Shown here in pieces: positions 11,540 through 21,680 of a stretch of DNA of 64,000 bases. The stretch lies in assembly GCA_009760855.2 (NCBI GenBank), contig WPIO01000028.1:4579501-4643500 (forward strand), given 5' to 3'. The translations under genes and the position numbers were made by a program. Numbering within the stretch: position 1 is the stretch's first letter; each line of letters begins with the position of its first letter. The stretch comes from Cristatella mucedo (lineage: Eukaryota > Bryozoa > Phylactolaemata > Cristatellidae). The notes under the pieces were generated by a model. It was given only the letters and a program-made list of their open reading frames with translations, ran no database searches and was not told the DNA's origin.

Positions 11540-11670
11540 AAAATAATTTGTATGGCGCCCTCAGAGAACCTAATATCCATCCAGGCACTTTAAATGTGTG
11601 GCAGGGCTTGAGGCAACGACCTTGGTCGTTGAAGGCGAGCACTTTAAACCTCGGCCAAGCATGGGCCAAA
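11540..11670 (-). mobile_element. SINE-2 copy, diverged, minus strand
   Basis: The tail part TGGCGCCCTCAGAGAACCTAAT is followed by the tRNA-like head with ACGACCTTGGTCGTTGAAGGC and TTTAAACCTCGGCCAAGC. The same order occurs at 18215, 37205, 42283 and 53030. Confidence 0.65.
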
Positions 11671-11919
11671 TGTAAGTCGTGCCTATTCTAGCCCTTTCTG
11701 CAAATAATTGGACATGATTTGACCAGTTGCTTTTAGCCACCCTCACACGTAAGGTGCCGTGATAGAGATTTTATTCTCTCAGGGTGCTATAGGATGCCGT
11801 AATACTATCTATATTATGGGCCAAGTGAGTTCGATTTCATGCTTGCTTCTCATGGCATCTTTTGTTTGGAGTCAGCTTCCATGCTGCTTTTATAGTGTGC
11901 CGGATGGTGCCTTGTCTCT

Positions 11920-12435
11920 CTCAAGACAAGGCTATCGTGAACGAAGCAGCTGCCACGCTACACCATTTCTCACCGATCTGCACTATTTCCCTATCAAGCA
12001 GCTTATTGAATTCAAGGCTCTGACGGTAACTTTTAGCTCCCTCTATATTTTCTTATTCCTACCTACGTGTAAGAAATACATCTTCAAGCCTTGCTTATGT
12101 ACCAACTTCTCTTCTGACCCCAGTCGTTTAGCTGTGCCCATAGCCAACCTCAAATCTTTAGGAGACCATGCCTTTGGCTCATATGCTCTCAAAGCCAGAA
12201 AATATCACTACAGGCAGACATCGTGACATCCCCTGACTTGACACCCACCTGTTCCTCACTGCCTTTGATTCATCAGTATCGTTAGTTCATTGTATATGAT
12301 TATGTGTGCTGAAATTGTGCGTGTCATCACTAACCAACTGACTTGCTCCCTTTCCAGCGCATGCTAATGCCAAGAAAGAAATGTAGTTCATTAAGGAACT
12401 ATACGAATGTTTTACTGTTATTCCTGAGTTATTAT
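11920..12435 (+). mobile_element. L2-1 relic (3' half)
   Basis: The reading frame fragments TPFLTDLHYFPIKQLIEFKAL and PIANLKSLGDHAFGSYALKA correspond to the L2-1 C-terminal region. The copy ends in a decayed 3' UTR with an ATTATTATTA run near 12430. It is clearly older than the copies at 6050 and 26775. Confidence 0.7.
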
Positions 12436-12444
12436 TATTAATGC

Positions 12445-12885
12445 TTGGATTGCAGTTGCTTCTGTTTGTATGCGCCAAACGTCTGGAACTCAATTCCGGC
12501 ATCTGTCACTACCTGTGTTAGCTTATTATCATTTAAGTATAAGCTAAATACATTTCTGCACCACTCAGCTTTTCCTTTGCCCCTGTGAACTTGTCTCTTT
12601 TGTTCGTGTGTGCTTTGTGTGCATACTTGTGCACGATTCAGTGTATGTTTCTCACCAGGTCTCCTTCTAACCCGCGACCCCTAGAGTCTTCCTGTATGCT
12701 TCAGCATGCTGGTCTAAGCATGATACCTGTGTGCTTGTGCATGCGTATGTGAGCATGAAACCGTGCATGCCATTGACTCCATGACCCCTGGTTATTGATT
12801 TGCTTGCAGCAAGTTGTAAAGTGCTTGGCTAGAGATTGAGTTCTCTCAGGGCCCTACACAAACGACCTATTATTATTATTATTTT
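12445..12885 (+). mobile_element. L2-3 type 3' end
   Basis: TCTGGAACTCAATTCCGGCA is an L2-type C-terminal word. The 3' UTR ends with AGAGATTGAGTTCTCTCAGGG, then ACACAAACGACC and (ATT)n. The ending ACGACCTATTATTATT, also seen at 63690, separates this group from L2-1, which ends in TCAAGTGCATTATT. Confidence 0.6.
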
Positions 12886-13009
12886 TATCATTAATGCTGC
12901 CAACGCTGCCTCATAGATAGTCTGATCTAGCCAAATAAACAAAGTCTGCCTGCAATTTACTGTAGCCTGAATATAGTAATCAGAAGCTCGACAATCGTGG
13001 ATTGTCATG

Positions 13010-13060
13010 ATCATCGCTTTATCAAGTGCATTATTATTATTATTATTATTGTTATTATCA
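13010..13060 (+). mobile_element. Tiny L2-1 3'-end fragment with (ATT)n
   Basis: CGCTTTATCAAGTGCATTATT followed by ATT repeats is the extreme 3' end of L2-1, about 250 bp upstream of the TRIM-like start codon. Confidence 0.7.
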
Positions 13061-13306
13061 TACCGTGACCAGTTAGGCTGCTGCATGTGTGGAGGATGCA
13101 GCTTAGTAGCCAACGTATGGGTTGAACTATTCTGCTGTGTCTGGCTGCATGCAACACATTCAGGGACCGCGCATCCTCATGCAGGCGCAGTCTACGTAAG
13201 CTCATGCCTGCGACTGTCAGTCATCGCAACAGCGGCAGCTGCTGGCGATCACTGCTGCTGCTGCTGATTGCTGCCACTGCTTGCCTTTGGCTTCTGCAGA
13301 GTAAGC

Positions 13307-14462
13307 ATGGCCGGTGGCGAGCCATCTTTTACCGAGAAGCTGCTTGACGAGGGAATGCCGATGTGCTCTGTGTGTGGCAACATGTCGGACGAGCCGGTGC
13401 TGCTCGACTGCCTGCACAACTGCTGCGGCCACTGTGTGCAACAGCTGCAGGCGGATGGCATGCACGTGACGTGCTGGGTGCGCTGGCGTCACGCGAATCG
13501 CCCCCTGAGGAAAAACCTGTTTGCGGCAAATCACATTCGGCACTTGAAGTGGCTGAAACAGGATGCCAACTGTGACCTATGTGGAGATCGCAGAGGCGGC
13601 GGCTCGGCCAAAGACAGCAGCAATAGCAACAGCAGCAGACAGGCCGACCGGCTGTGCAACCAGTGTCAGAGGTGCTTCTGCTCCGACGGCTCGAGGTTTC
13701 ACGACACGCTGCACTCGCAGCACTTCACCGAGTCGCTCAGCGAGATCGCGATCGGCCGCAAGGGCGGTGGCTCTGTCGCATCGTCGTCACTGCTGCCCTG
13801 TCAGGCTCACCCGCGAAAGAACGTGGAGCTGCTGTGCTTCACCTGCACGCGCGGGCCGAGTGAACGGACTGCGGCGGCGAGTCGTGCTTCGGCCGCGGAC
13901 ACGACGTGCAAGTGCTGACGCACGGCAGAGCTCGCGAGCACGTCGACCGGCTGAGGCAGGAAGTGCGATGCAGCGTCGCCGTGCTGGAGGCCGAAGCCGA
14001 GCGGCTGCCGCCGCATCCGAGCGAGCTGCTCCTCGAGCGGCTGGACGCAGCCCGAAGCGGCGCCGTCGTGAGTCTTCGCGACGCCAAGTGGCAAATCGCC
14101 GACGCTCTCGAGGGCGCGCATCGAAGGACCGAGGAGGCCGTGCACGACCGCTTCGACGAGCTGGCGCTGCAGGCGCAAGCAGTCGTCGACGGCGCAAGGT
14201 GCCTCGACTCCATCGCCGGTGTTCGCTTGGCCGCCAGCTACGGTCGCTCTCTGTCCGACTCGGCTGACGTCGCCAGCCTGCTGTGCCAGCAGGAGCTGTT
14301 GCTGCGGCGCCTGCAGCTGCTCGCCGAGGATGCCAAGGCGACCGAGGCGCTTCTGCGAGTCCGACCTGGCATCGCGATCACCAGCATGGTGCCAGGAAAT
14401 GCCCAGGAGGTCTTCCGGCTGTGGCTCGGGATACCGAGCCAGATGGAGCCAGATGGAGCCAG
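13307..14462 (+). pseudogene. TRIM-like gene, exon with RING, two B-boxes and coiled coil (frame broken)
   Basis: ATG at 13307 opens a tripartite-motif protein, a class of E3 ubiquitin ligases. The RING-like part begins MCSVCGNMSDEPVLLDCLHN with CGHC following. The last zinc-ligand pair is off pattern (CWVRW instead of C-x2-C). B-box 1 contains CDLCGD, a Ser/Asn linker, CNQCQRCFC and paired His. B-box 2 starts CQAHPRKNVELLCFTC, and its second half (DCGGESCFGRGHD) continues only in another frame after a one-base shift near 13860, where the first frame runs to a stop at 13918. The new frame (13864-14462) gives an alpha-helical coiled coil rich in Glu, Arg and Leu. A donor AG|GTAGCG lies at 14463, just after a 10-bp tandem duplication (14441-14460) that also disturbs the phase. 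The regular protein character argues for a young pseudogene or sequence error. Confidence 0.7.
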
Positions 14463-15917
14463 GTAGCGGTTTTTTTCGACTGGCGCTCAGATTCGGGCTT
14501 GCCGTCGTTGGTGATTTCGAGACGCCGTGGCGGCTTTTGTTTTTATTAGCCTTTTGCTCGGCCTTTAGTCGCATCATTTTAGCATTTCTCCGGTTACCGG
14601 AAGTTTCTCCTCAACCGTGGTTACAGCTTCTCCCGATTAACCCTACAGACGAGTCTCGTGCGACATTGGGGGGGGGGGGATTCTTGTGGATCTGACACGA
14701 TTTTGGACCAGTGTCGAATTTGACTCTATAGCATAGGGATGCTAATCTGACTCTATAGCTGACCTGCAGCATAGGGACCAAGAGCTTAGCTGAACTATTC
14801 GAGTACCCCGATGCACTGTGGATGAGCATGCAGATTGCTAAGGTCCCAGTCAGACCGGAGAGAGCTAACCACTGGTCCGTCATTTGCAACAAAGGCCGCC
14901 CAGGCTTTTAAATGAAGGACTATAAAGCTCTCCAGGGTAACATCCACTCAGTCCTGGTGGCTTTTTGGAATTGTTGACAGAGATTCATTGCATTGCATGC
15001 CCAGCTCAGTGCACTGCGATCTTGGTGCTATCCAAGCCGTGCTCGCGCTCTGTCACTGGCTAACTGTGGACTTTAGCAGTAAACCTTCGTTGCTTCCTCT
15101 CTCCTCCTCCACTCCTCTCGTTTCTTTTCAGTCTTATCTCTTTCCCTGTCTTTCCTTGTCTTTTCTCTGTTTTTATGTCTCATCTCTTCCTTGTCTCTTC
15201 TCTTTCTCTTGTTAGTTTATTTGTGACATTTTTCTGTCATATCCATGTCTGTCACCCTTGTTTGCGTAGTCTCTGTCTGTCTATCTCTCGCTTTCTCTTA
15301 CTCTATTTTCTCTGTTTCTGTTGGCTTCTCTAAACCTCCGTCTCTCTCTATCTCCATCTCTTACTCTCCATCAGTATCTCCATTTCTGTGTCGATGCGAC
15401 TGTATCTCTAGATCTTCCTGTGTCACCCGTCTCTTTTTCTCCTCCCAGTGTCTCCATGTCATTATTGTCTCCATCGCCATATCGGCCTCACCCCATCCCT
15501 GTCTTTGTCTCTCTGTGTCTGTCTCTCAGTCTTTCTTACTTACTCTGTCTGAATGTCTGTCTTTCTCGACGTCTTTCAGTCTGTCCACGTCTCTGTTTTC
15601 TCTCCATTTTTCCTTCTCTCCCAGGTGTTGTCTTCATGTCTATGTGTATATACAGGGTGTCCCTTCATGTCTTGCTGTTCGCTGCTTCATGTATCAGCCG
15701 ATCTGTTTTTATGTGTCTGCCTGCCTGTCTCTTGATGTGTATGCGTCTCTTGCTGCGTCTGTCCTTTTTACTTTGTATCTGTTTTTATCTTCTACTTTCG
15801 TCTGTCGCCTGTCTCACTCAGACCGTCAGCCAGTCAGTCGATCTTTCTGTCTTCGTAAAGTAAATAGACCACTGCCATTGTTGGCGCTATGCTGACCAGG
15901 CGTCGCGTCTATTTCAG
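14463..15917 (+). other. Intron of the TRIM-like gene with long pyrimidine-rich tract
   Basis: The donor is GTAGCG at 14463 and the acceptor CTATTTCAG ends at 15917. About 15080-15850 is almost continuous CTCT/TGTCT low-complexity DNA, which gives long spurious Ser/Leu open frames in several registers. A run of ten or eleven G lies at about 14669-14679. No exon is seen inside. Confidence 0.65.
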
Positions 15918-17000
15918 TGACCGGAGGCGGCTCGTCTGCCGAGGACGAGGGCGATAGCGACTCGGCGTGCTCGGATCGGTCCGACGGTGGTGGCAGCCGC
16001 CGCCACTTCGGCGCGTTCGAGGCAGCTTTTGCATGCAGCGACGTGGCGGTGGCGCCGGACGGCAGGCTCCTGCTTGCTGCCTACGATCACGGCGCGCTCG
16101 AGTGCGACTCGAGCGGAGCACGGCTGGGCGGCTGAACGCCGGCAGACAAGAGCAGCTGCCCTGATGGCGCTCCTGGCGCCGCCATCGAGACGACAGGTGG
16201 TGATGAGGAGGAGGAGGTTATCGCGCTCGACTGCACGCAGGACGGACGCGTGGTAGTCGGCCTGAAGCACTCCCGTGCCGTGGTCGCGCTCGAGCAAGCA
16301 GCAGCAGCAGGAGCTGCTGCTGCTGTGGCCCCTGCCGATCCATCGGCAAAGGTCACTGCCAGTGCTTCCCGTTGGTCCGTGGAGAGGGAGGCTGGTGGTG
16401 GAGCTGCTCTCGGCTTCCTGGTGCCTGGCCGTCTGCAAGGATCTGCTCGCCGTGGTCGACCAGGCGGCAGAGATGGAAGATGCGACGCTGCCACCATCGG
16501 CGTGCACGATGTTGGCGGAGGCGGCGGCAGCGCCCGCTCGTCGGCTCCTGCTGGTCTTGCTGAGCGATGGCCGCGCACTGTATGGATTCGAGCTGGACTT
16601 TGCCGTCCACAGCCTGGCGCTGACCGAGCAGGCCGTCGTCGTGACGAGTCACTACCGGTAGCCCTCGGGTGACCGCGGCGGCAGTGGTTCGGCGCAGTTC
16701 ATCGTGGGTGCGTACAACCACCTTGGACAGCGCCTGTGGCGGCGAGGCTGGGACGAGTGGGTGTACGGCGTGTGTGCCTCGCCCGCCGGCTGCCTGCTAT
16801 ACCTGGCCCTGCCCGATGGTGACCTGGTGACGTCCGCCAGTGCCGACGACGGCCGGCAGCTGATCGACGTCGTCACGAGGAGGCACGGCCTCGGGCGTCC
16901 TAAGAAGCTGTCGTTCGGCAAGGGACGGCAACACGTTCTCGCCGTACTGGCCGACGATGACGTGACTGTAGCCGTGTGCCAAGTCGACGGTTTGCCTTAG
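15918..17000 (+). pseudogene. TRIM-like gene, C-terminal beta-propeller-like exon (broken)
   Basis: The exon starts after TTTCAG with an acidic Ser/Gly linker (TGGGSSAEDEGDSDS). It then has blade-like units of the NHL/WD type: SDVAVAPDGRLLLAAYDHG, VIALDCTQDGRVVVGLKHS, LLLVLLSDGRALYGFELD, VYGVCASPAGCLLYLALPDG. A TGA interrupts the frame at 16133. The reading frame changes at about 16350-16390. A TAG interrupts again at 16659, after which the same frame runs to TAG at about 16998. The propeller character persists across each break, so these are recent lesions or base-calling errors in GC-rich DNA. The propeller would be the substrate-binding part of the ligase. Confidence 0.6.
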
Positions 17001-17673
17001 GCTTAGCAAGGCTGCAATCGTGGCTGCGCCGTGCTCCTCAGGAATGCCGCAAGCAGAGCCGAGCCAGCTAGCTCAGGCTGACAGCATGATGGACGTCAGC
17101 AGAGCTCACCCCCCCCCGTTGAGGTTCGAGGAAATTGGCTCTCGTGTTTAGTACGATCGTGGTCTCTTGGCTGCTGCTTTGTGAATCGCAGCAGTTGGTG
17201 GGCGCTTGCTTTCAGTGACTTGGAGTTTGCCAGTCGTCCGAGGGCAGCGTGTAGTGGGCATGCCAGCCTGCTTAATCCGTGTTGGCAGCCTTGTCACTTG
17301 GCCGTGCAACTCTTTTTGTTCGGGTGCCACCGTTTACGAATTCTGGCTTATTCGACATGTCGTTGCCAACATGAAATGGTGTGCATGGTTTAAGGGCAGG
17401 ATGTTTACAGAGATTTGAAAAGGTATCCTTGATTTTCCACCTGTTCTCTGAGGAGTTTGGTAAGCTGGTTTGAGCATGGCTCAGCTGCCACATTGAGCTG
17501 TATTGCAGTGCATTCATCACAGCATAGCGTTTGTCCATTTATATTGCCCTTTATATGGTCGTGGTGGGGATACGATTGTGCATATTATTGTCTAACTACC
17601 TGCCATGCTTCATGTGCAGCTTAAGTGACATGCTTATAAAAATGTATTTCTTTTAATGCAATATTAAAATAAT
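17001..17673. other. Downstream flank of the TRIM-like gene
   Basis: A run of nine or ten C lies at about 17109-17118. I see no clear polyadenylation signal, repeat or gene in the remainder. Confidence 0.4.
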
Positions 17674-17919
17674 ACTAGTTGATTTAACAGCCTCTTTTGT
17701 ATAGAGACAGAAGAGCCTTTACGGCTATCACCTTTGCAGCAGCAGTAAAGGATCGTCCACTGCAGTATTCGAACCCACGAGACAGAAGAGCCTTTCAGGT
17801 AATCACCACCACTTTCAACGGCAATACAGGATCGCCCACTGAACTATTCGAACCCACGACCTCGATCCCGAGGTCGTGAAAAGCAACCACCTTACCTAGT
17901 GTGCCATTACGGCTCACCA
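17674..17919 (-). mobile_element. SINE-1 copy with internal duplication
   Basis: This is a minus-strand SINE-1 of about 245 bp instead of about 170 bp. The block GACAGAAGAGCCTTT...ATCACC and the block with ATTCGAACCCACGA each occur twice (from 17706 and from 17781). It is a partial tandem or a SINE in SINE insertion. The head ends in GTGCCATTACGGCTCACC. Confidence 0.85.
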
Positions 17920-18214
17920 CTTTTTAGTATTAATATTGTTGTTATTATAAACGTCAACGGGTCTCAGATGAAAATTATCACATGAGGTTAGCAAATGAGG
18001 CCAACCATTGACTGTCCAGCTTGCTTTTGACATGAAAAGACTAAGTTATGACCTAATTTGACAGCAAAAGCACAGAAAAAAGCAACCTCTGGTCGGGTTG
18101 GGCACGGTGATCTCTTACTACTCTGTATGTTTGAAATATGCTCTATGACTGCAGGAGTAGACACAGACTTCTGAGAAGGGCTGTTTAGACACAGACTTCT
18201 GAGAAAATATTAAA

Positions 18215-18355
18215 ATTGCTTCATTTGTATAATGCTTTAAGAGAACTCGATCTCTATCTAGGCCTAATCTCAATCCAGGCACTATATAGATGCAACATAG
18301 CTCGAGCCCACGACCTTGGTCGTCAAAGGTGAGTATCTGACCCCTGGGCCGAACC
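18215..18355 (-). mobile_element. SINE-2 copy, minus strand
   Basis: TTCATTTGTATAATGCTTTAAG and AGAACTCGATCTCTATCTAGG represent the L2-like tail. GCTCGAGCCCACGACCTTGG and ACCCCTGGGCCGAACCAGG represent the tRNA-like head. Confidence 0.75.
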
Positions 18356-18854
18356 AGGGCTCAGAATCAGGCCTGCCTGTTACTCCTATTTCCATCGCTG
18401 AGAAAGAGTGTGTGTGCTCGCGTGCGTGCGCGTGCATGTGTGTGTGGTCTGGAGATGAGCTTCGGGGAGGGGGATGGTGGGGGAGGGTAATGAGGGTTGC
18501 TGCAGAGCCTTGTCGGGCAGGGCACTCTCGGGGAAGTTGAATGCTAGATGTGTTGAGAAAAGAATTTCTGCTTCTTTCTTTTTATCGTGCTGCTGAAAAA
18601 GCCGCAGGGGCGGCATGCAAATGGTGCTATTTTCTAAGGGATTTGTCATTTTGTATGTGTGAGGAATGACTATATTCCTATGCGGCCAAAGAGACAACAC
18701 ACGCAGCGGGTAAACCATTTAAAAAAGCACACACCCGAATTTAATTAGCCTGAAGTTAGGCACCCAATGCATGCTCGGCAGGCCTCGGCAGACCTTTCCA
18801 AAAAGAGTTTACCTCCCCAGTAACTCAAAAAATACGATAGCCCTCCTAAAAAAA

Positions 18855-19060
18855 TGACCGAGACTTGGCTGAAATCGTTAACTGCTCGATTATTAACGAT
18901 GCAACCCCCACCAGGCTCCTTCTTTCGTACCCCTAGATCAATCAAAACCGGTGGCTGTGTGGCTGTCATCACACGCTCATGCTTTAATTTCCCATCGAAA
19001 GAGTCTTTCGAATTTATTGTTTTGACTTCATCCGACAACAAGCTGCCAATAGTGGCAGTA
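18855..19060 (+). mobile_element. L2 endonuclease-domain fragment
   Basis: The frame from 18854 reads MTETWLKSLTARLL, then PPPGSFFRTPRSIKTGGCVA and FEFIVLTSSDNKL. TETWL and the GG(C/G)VA block are hallmarks of the apurinic-like endonuclease domain of CR1/L2 LINEs. It is the only EN-domain piece I could identify in the window. It ends abruptly at the (AAT)n of the next, inverted L2 fragment. Confidence 0.7.
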
Positions 19061-19065
19061 GTCTG

Positions 19066-19067
19066 TC

Positions 19068-19103
<36 letters not shown>

Positions 19104-19400
19104 CACTTGATAAAGCGCCCTCAGAGAACTGAATCTCTTTCTAGGCGCTTTACATTTGCTGCAAAGTGAAATGCAATTAAATGGTAAGTAAAATCGTGCT
19201 TGACAAACAAACAAAATGAATAATATGGTCAGCAGTGACATGCACAGGGTCAGCATGCACAGTGTCAGCACGCATAAGCACATGAAGGACGAATCACAGG
19301 GACCCACTAAATGCTGTCCTAAATAGGTGTGTTTTTAGGTTCCTTTTAAATGTGGTCAGGTCAGGGGATGTTCTGATGCAGGTCGGGAGTGAGTTCCAGG
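19066..19400 (-). mobile_element. L2-1 3' end, minus strand
   Basis: (AAT)n at about 19068-19101 is followed by TGCACTTGATAAAGCGCCC and the complement of the L2-1 3' UTR up to the stop region. It keeps the 3' hairpin. The 5' end is lost near 19400. Confidence 0.9.
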
Positions 19401-19445
19401 CCATCCCCAGGTACCAAGTCTTCAAAAACGTCGGAGACAATACCT

Positions 19446-21680
19446 CAATAACAATAATAATACATTTGATATAGTGCCCTCAGATAACTCAATCTCTTTC
19501 TAGGCACTTTACATTTGCTGCAAAGGAAGCCCGGTCGAATGGTTAGTGGGAGCATGCTCAATGACAGTAAGCACAACATGGTTATGGGTGACATGCACAG
19601 GTTCAGCATGCAAAAGTGGCAGCATGCAAAAGTGGCAGCATGCACAGTGTCAGCACCCATAAGCACATAAAGAACGAATCACACGGACCCACTAAATGCT
19701 GTGACAAATGGATGCGTTTCGAGGTTTTTTAAATTTGATCAAGTCAGAGGATCACGTTATACAAGTCGGAAGTGATTTTCAGGCTTTGGGAGCATACGAA
19801 GTGAAGGCACGGTCTCCAAAGGATTTGAGGCTCCACTCGGTATAGGTAAACGATCAGATTCCGAAAAGTGAGTGGCACGATGGCCTAATGGGGAAAGAGA
19901 TCTGATAGGTGGGCTGGAGCTAAAGAACAAAGGGACCTAAAAGTGAGTGACAGAACCTTGAAGTCTAAGCGTTGCTTGACTGGGAGCCAATTCAAGTCGG
20001 CAAGAAATAGTGTGATGTGCCAACTACGACGCTCACGACAGACATGCCTGGCTGCAGAGTTTTGCACCAGCTGTAAGCGCCTGATTGCACATGCCGGTAG
20101 GTCAGCAAGCAGAGAGTTACAGAAATCAAGACGGGATGTCACCAATGCATGGACCTACTTAGATGCGGTATCCCTTTCAAAACAAGTCCGAATTTTAACA
20201 ATGTTATGTAGCTGAAAGTAGGCAGACCTGGCTGTATAGCTGACGTGGTCGTCTAATAACATTGCTAAAATTCTGGCTTGTTTAGATAAGGATACCACGT
20301 CTAAGTTGGTCCATGCAATCGTGACATCCCGTCTCGACTTCTGCAACTCACTGCTTACTGGCCTACCGGCATGTGCGATCAGGCGATTGCAGCTGGTGCA
20401 AAACTCCGCAGCTAGGCTCGTCTGTCGTGAGCGCTGCAGCTGCCATATCACACCACTTCTCGCCGATCTGCACTGGCTACTAGTCAAGCAACGGATTGAC
20501 TTCAAGGTTTTGTCGCTCACTTTCAGGTCACTTCATTCTTTGGCTCCAGCCTATCTCTCAGATCTACTCTCCTATCAGGCCAAGCATCGTACCACCCGCT
20601 TTTCGGAATCCAACAGTCTTCCAACTCCTCGTACAAACCTCAAATCCTTTGGAGACCATGCATTTAGTTCATATGCTCCCAAAGCCTGGAGCTCCCTCCC
20701 GACTTGCATCAGAACATCCCCTGACCTGACCACATTTAAGAAGAACTTAAAGACACCTATTTATGACAGCATTTAGTGGGTCCCTGTGATTCGTCCTTCA
20801 TGTGCTTATGTGTGCTGACACTGTGCATGCTGCCACTAACCACATTTGATTGCTGCCCCTGTGCATGTCACCCCTAACCATGTTATTCATGTTGTTAGTT
20901 TATCAAGCATGATATTACTCACCATTCAATTTGCTTTTCCCTTTTAGGCATGGCAGCAAATGTAAAGCGCCTAGAAAGAGATTGAGTTCTCTGAGGGAGC
21001 TTTATCAAGTGCATTATTATTATTGTTATTATCTAATGAAAGGTCACTCTGGGACAGGATGCTTAGATTTCGTGCAGATTCAACAGTACGTACGCCGGCA
21101 GAGACAATTGTGAGAGTTAACCTTTCCCATTTCTGAATCACACTTGGTTTGCCCATAATCAGTAAGTTAGTTTGATTCGCATTCAATTTAAGAGAATTTG
21201 CTGCCATCCATGTGCGAACGTCGTCAAGACATACAGAAATGGAGTTTCGACGTGCTCGAGGGATCATAGGAAAGGCACAACTGAGTGCCATTTACGAAGA
21301 AGTGAAAGCCTAGATTGTGCCTAGCAATCATATCGGTAAGAGGGAGAGTATAAACCATGAAAAGAACTGGACCAAGCACGGAACCCTGAGGTACCCCTTA
21401 CTAAAGAGGTTCTTCAGATGATTTGTGTCAATTCACACCAATACCCTGCCCATTAGGATATGACCTGAACCGTTACAATGCAGTGCTAGTGATGCCCAGG
21501 CGAGACAAGGGGCGCTCAAAAAGGACTTGGTGATCGATTGTATGAAAACCTGCCGAAAAATCGAGCAAAACAAGAAGAGAGACTCTACCTAAGTCTGCAT
21601 TCCTAAGTAGGTCGTAATGCACCCGAAGCAATGCTGACTCCGTTGAGTGACTGGTTCTAAAACCAGACTGTAATGGAGAA
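19446..21680 (-). mobile_element. L2-1 copy, minus strand, split by a younger L2-1
   Basis: The 3' end (AATAATAATACATTTGATATAG) is at 19450. The minus strand then gives the C-terminal ORF2 region up to the word [18 protein letters not shown], ending at 20257. The same element resumes at 21032 with the preceding RT segment (SARNLSILSQSDLSLD, TWMAANSLKLNANQTNLL) and runs to about 21680, past the complement of DLSAAFD-like and FKPA text. The middle (20258-21031) is a younger insertion. It has many changes and stops, so it is inactive. Confidence 0.85.
20258..21031 (+). mobile_element. Younger L2-1 copy nested in the minus-strand L2-1
   Basis: It starts at AACATTGCTAAAATT (5'-truncated), encodes [20 protein letters not shown] through SSLPTCIRTSPDLTTF, and has the 3' hairpin and an ATT-rich end. 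Both sides carry TCTAAT (20252-20257 and 21032-21037), the likely target-site duplication. The host element's frame continues across the insertion. Confidence 0.85.

Noticed and set aside
13563-14695. Alternative Arg/Ala/Ser-rich frames of up to 256 codons over the TRIM-like exon
   Set aside because: They are out of frame with the RING, B-box and coiled-coil residues and have the composition of shifted GC-rich coding DNA.
15245-15895. Open frames of 180-216 codons rich in Ser, Leu and Cys
   Set aside because: They run through the pyrimidine-rich low-complexity part of the TRIM-like intron; composition alone explains the lack of stops.
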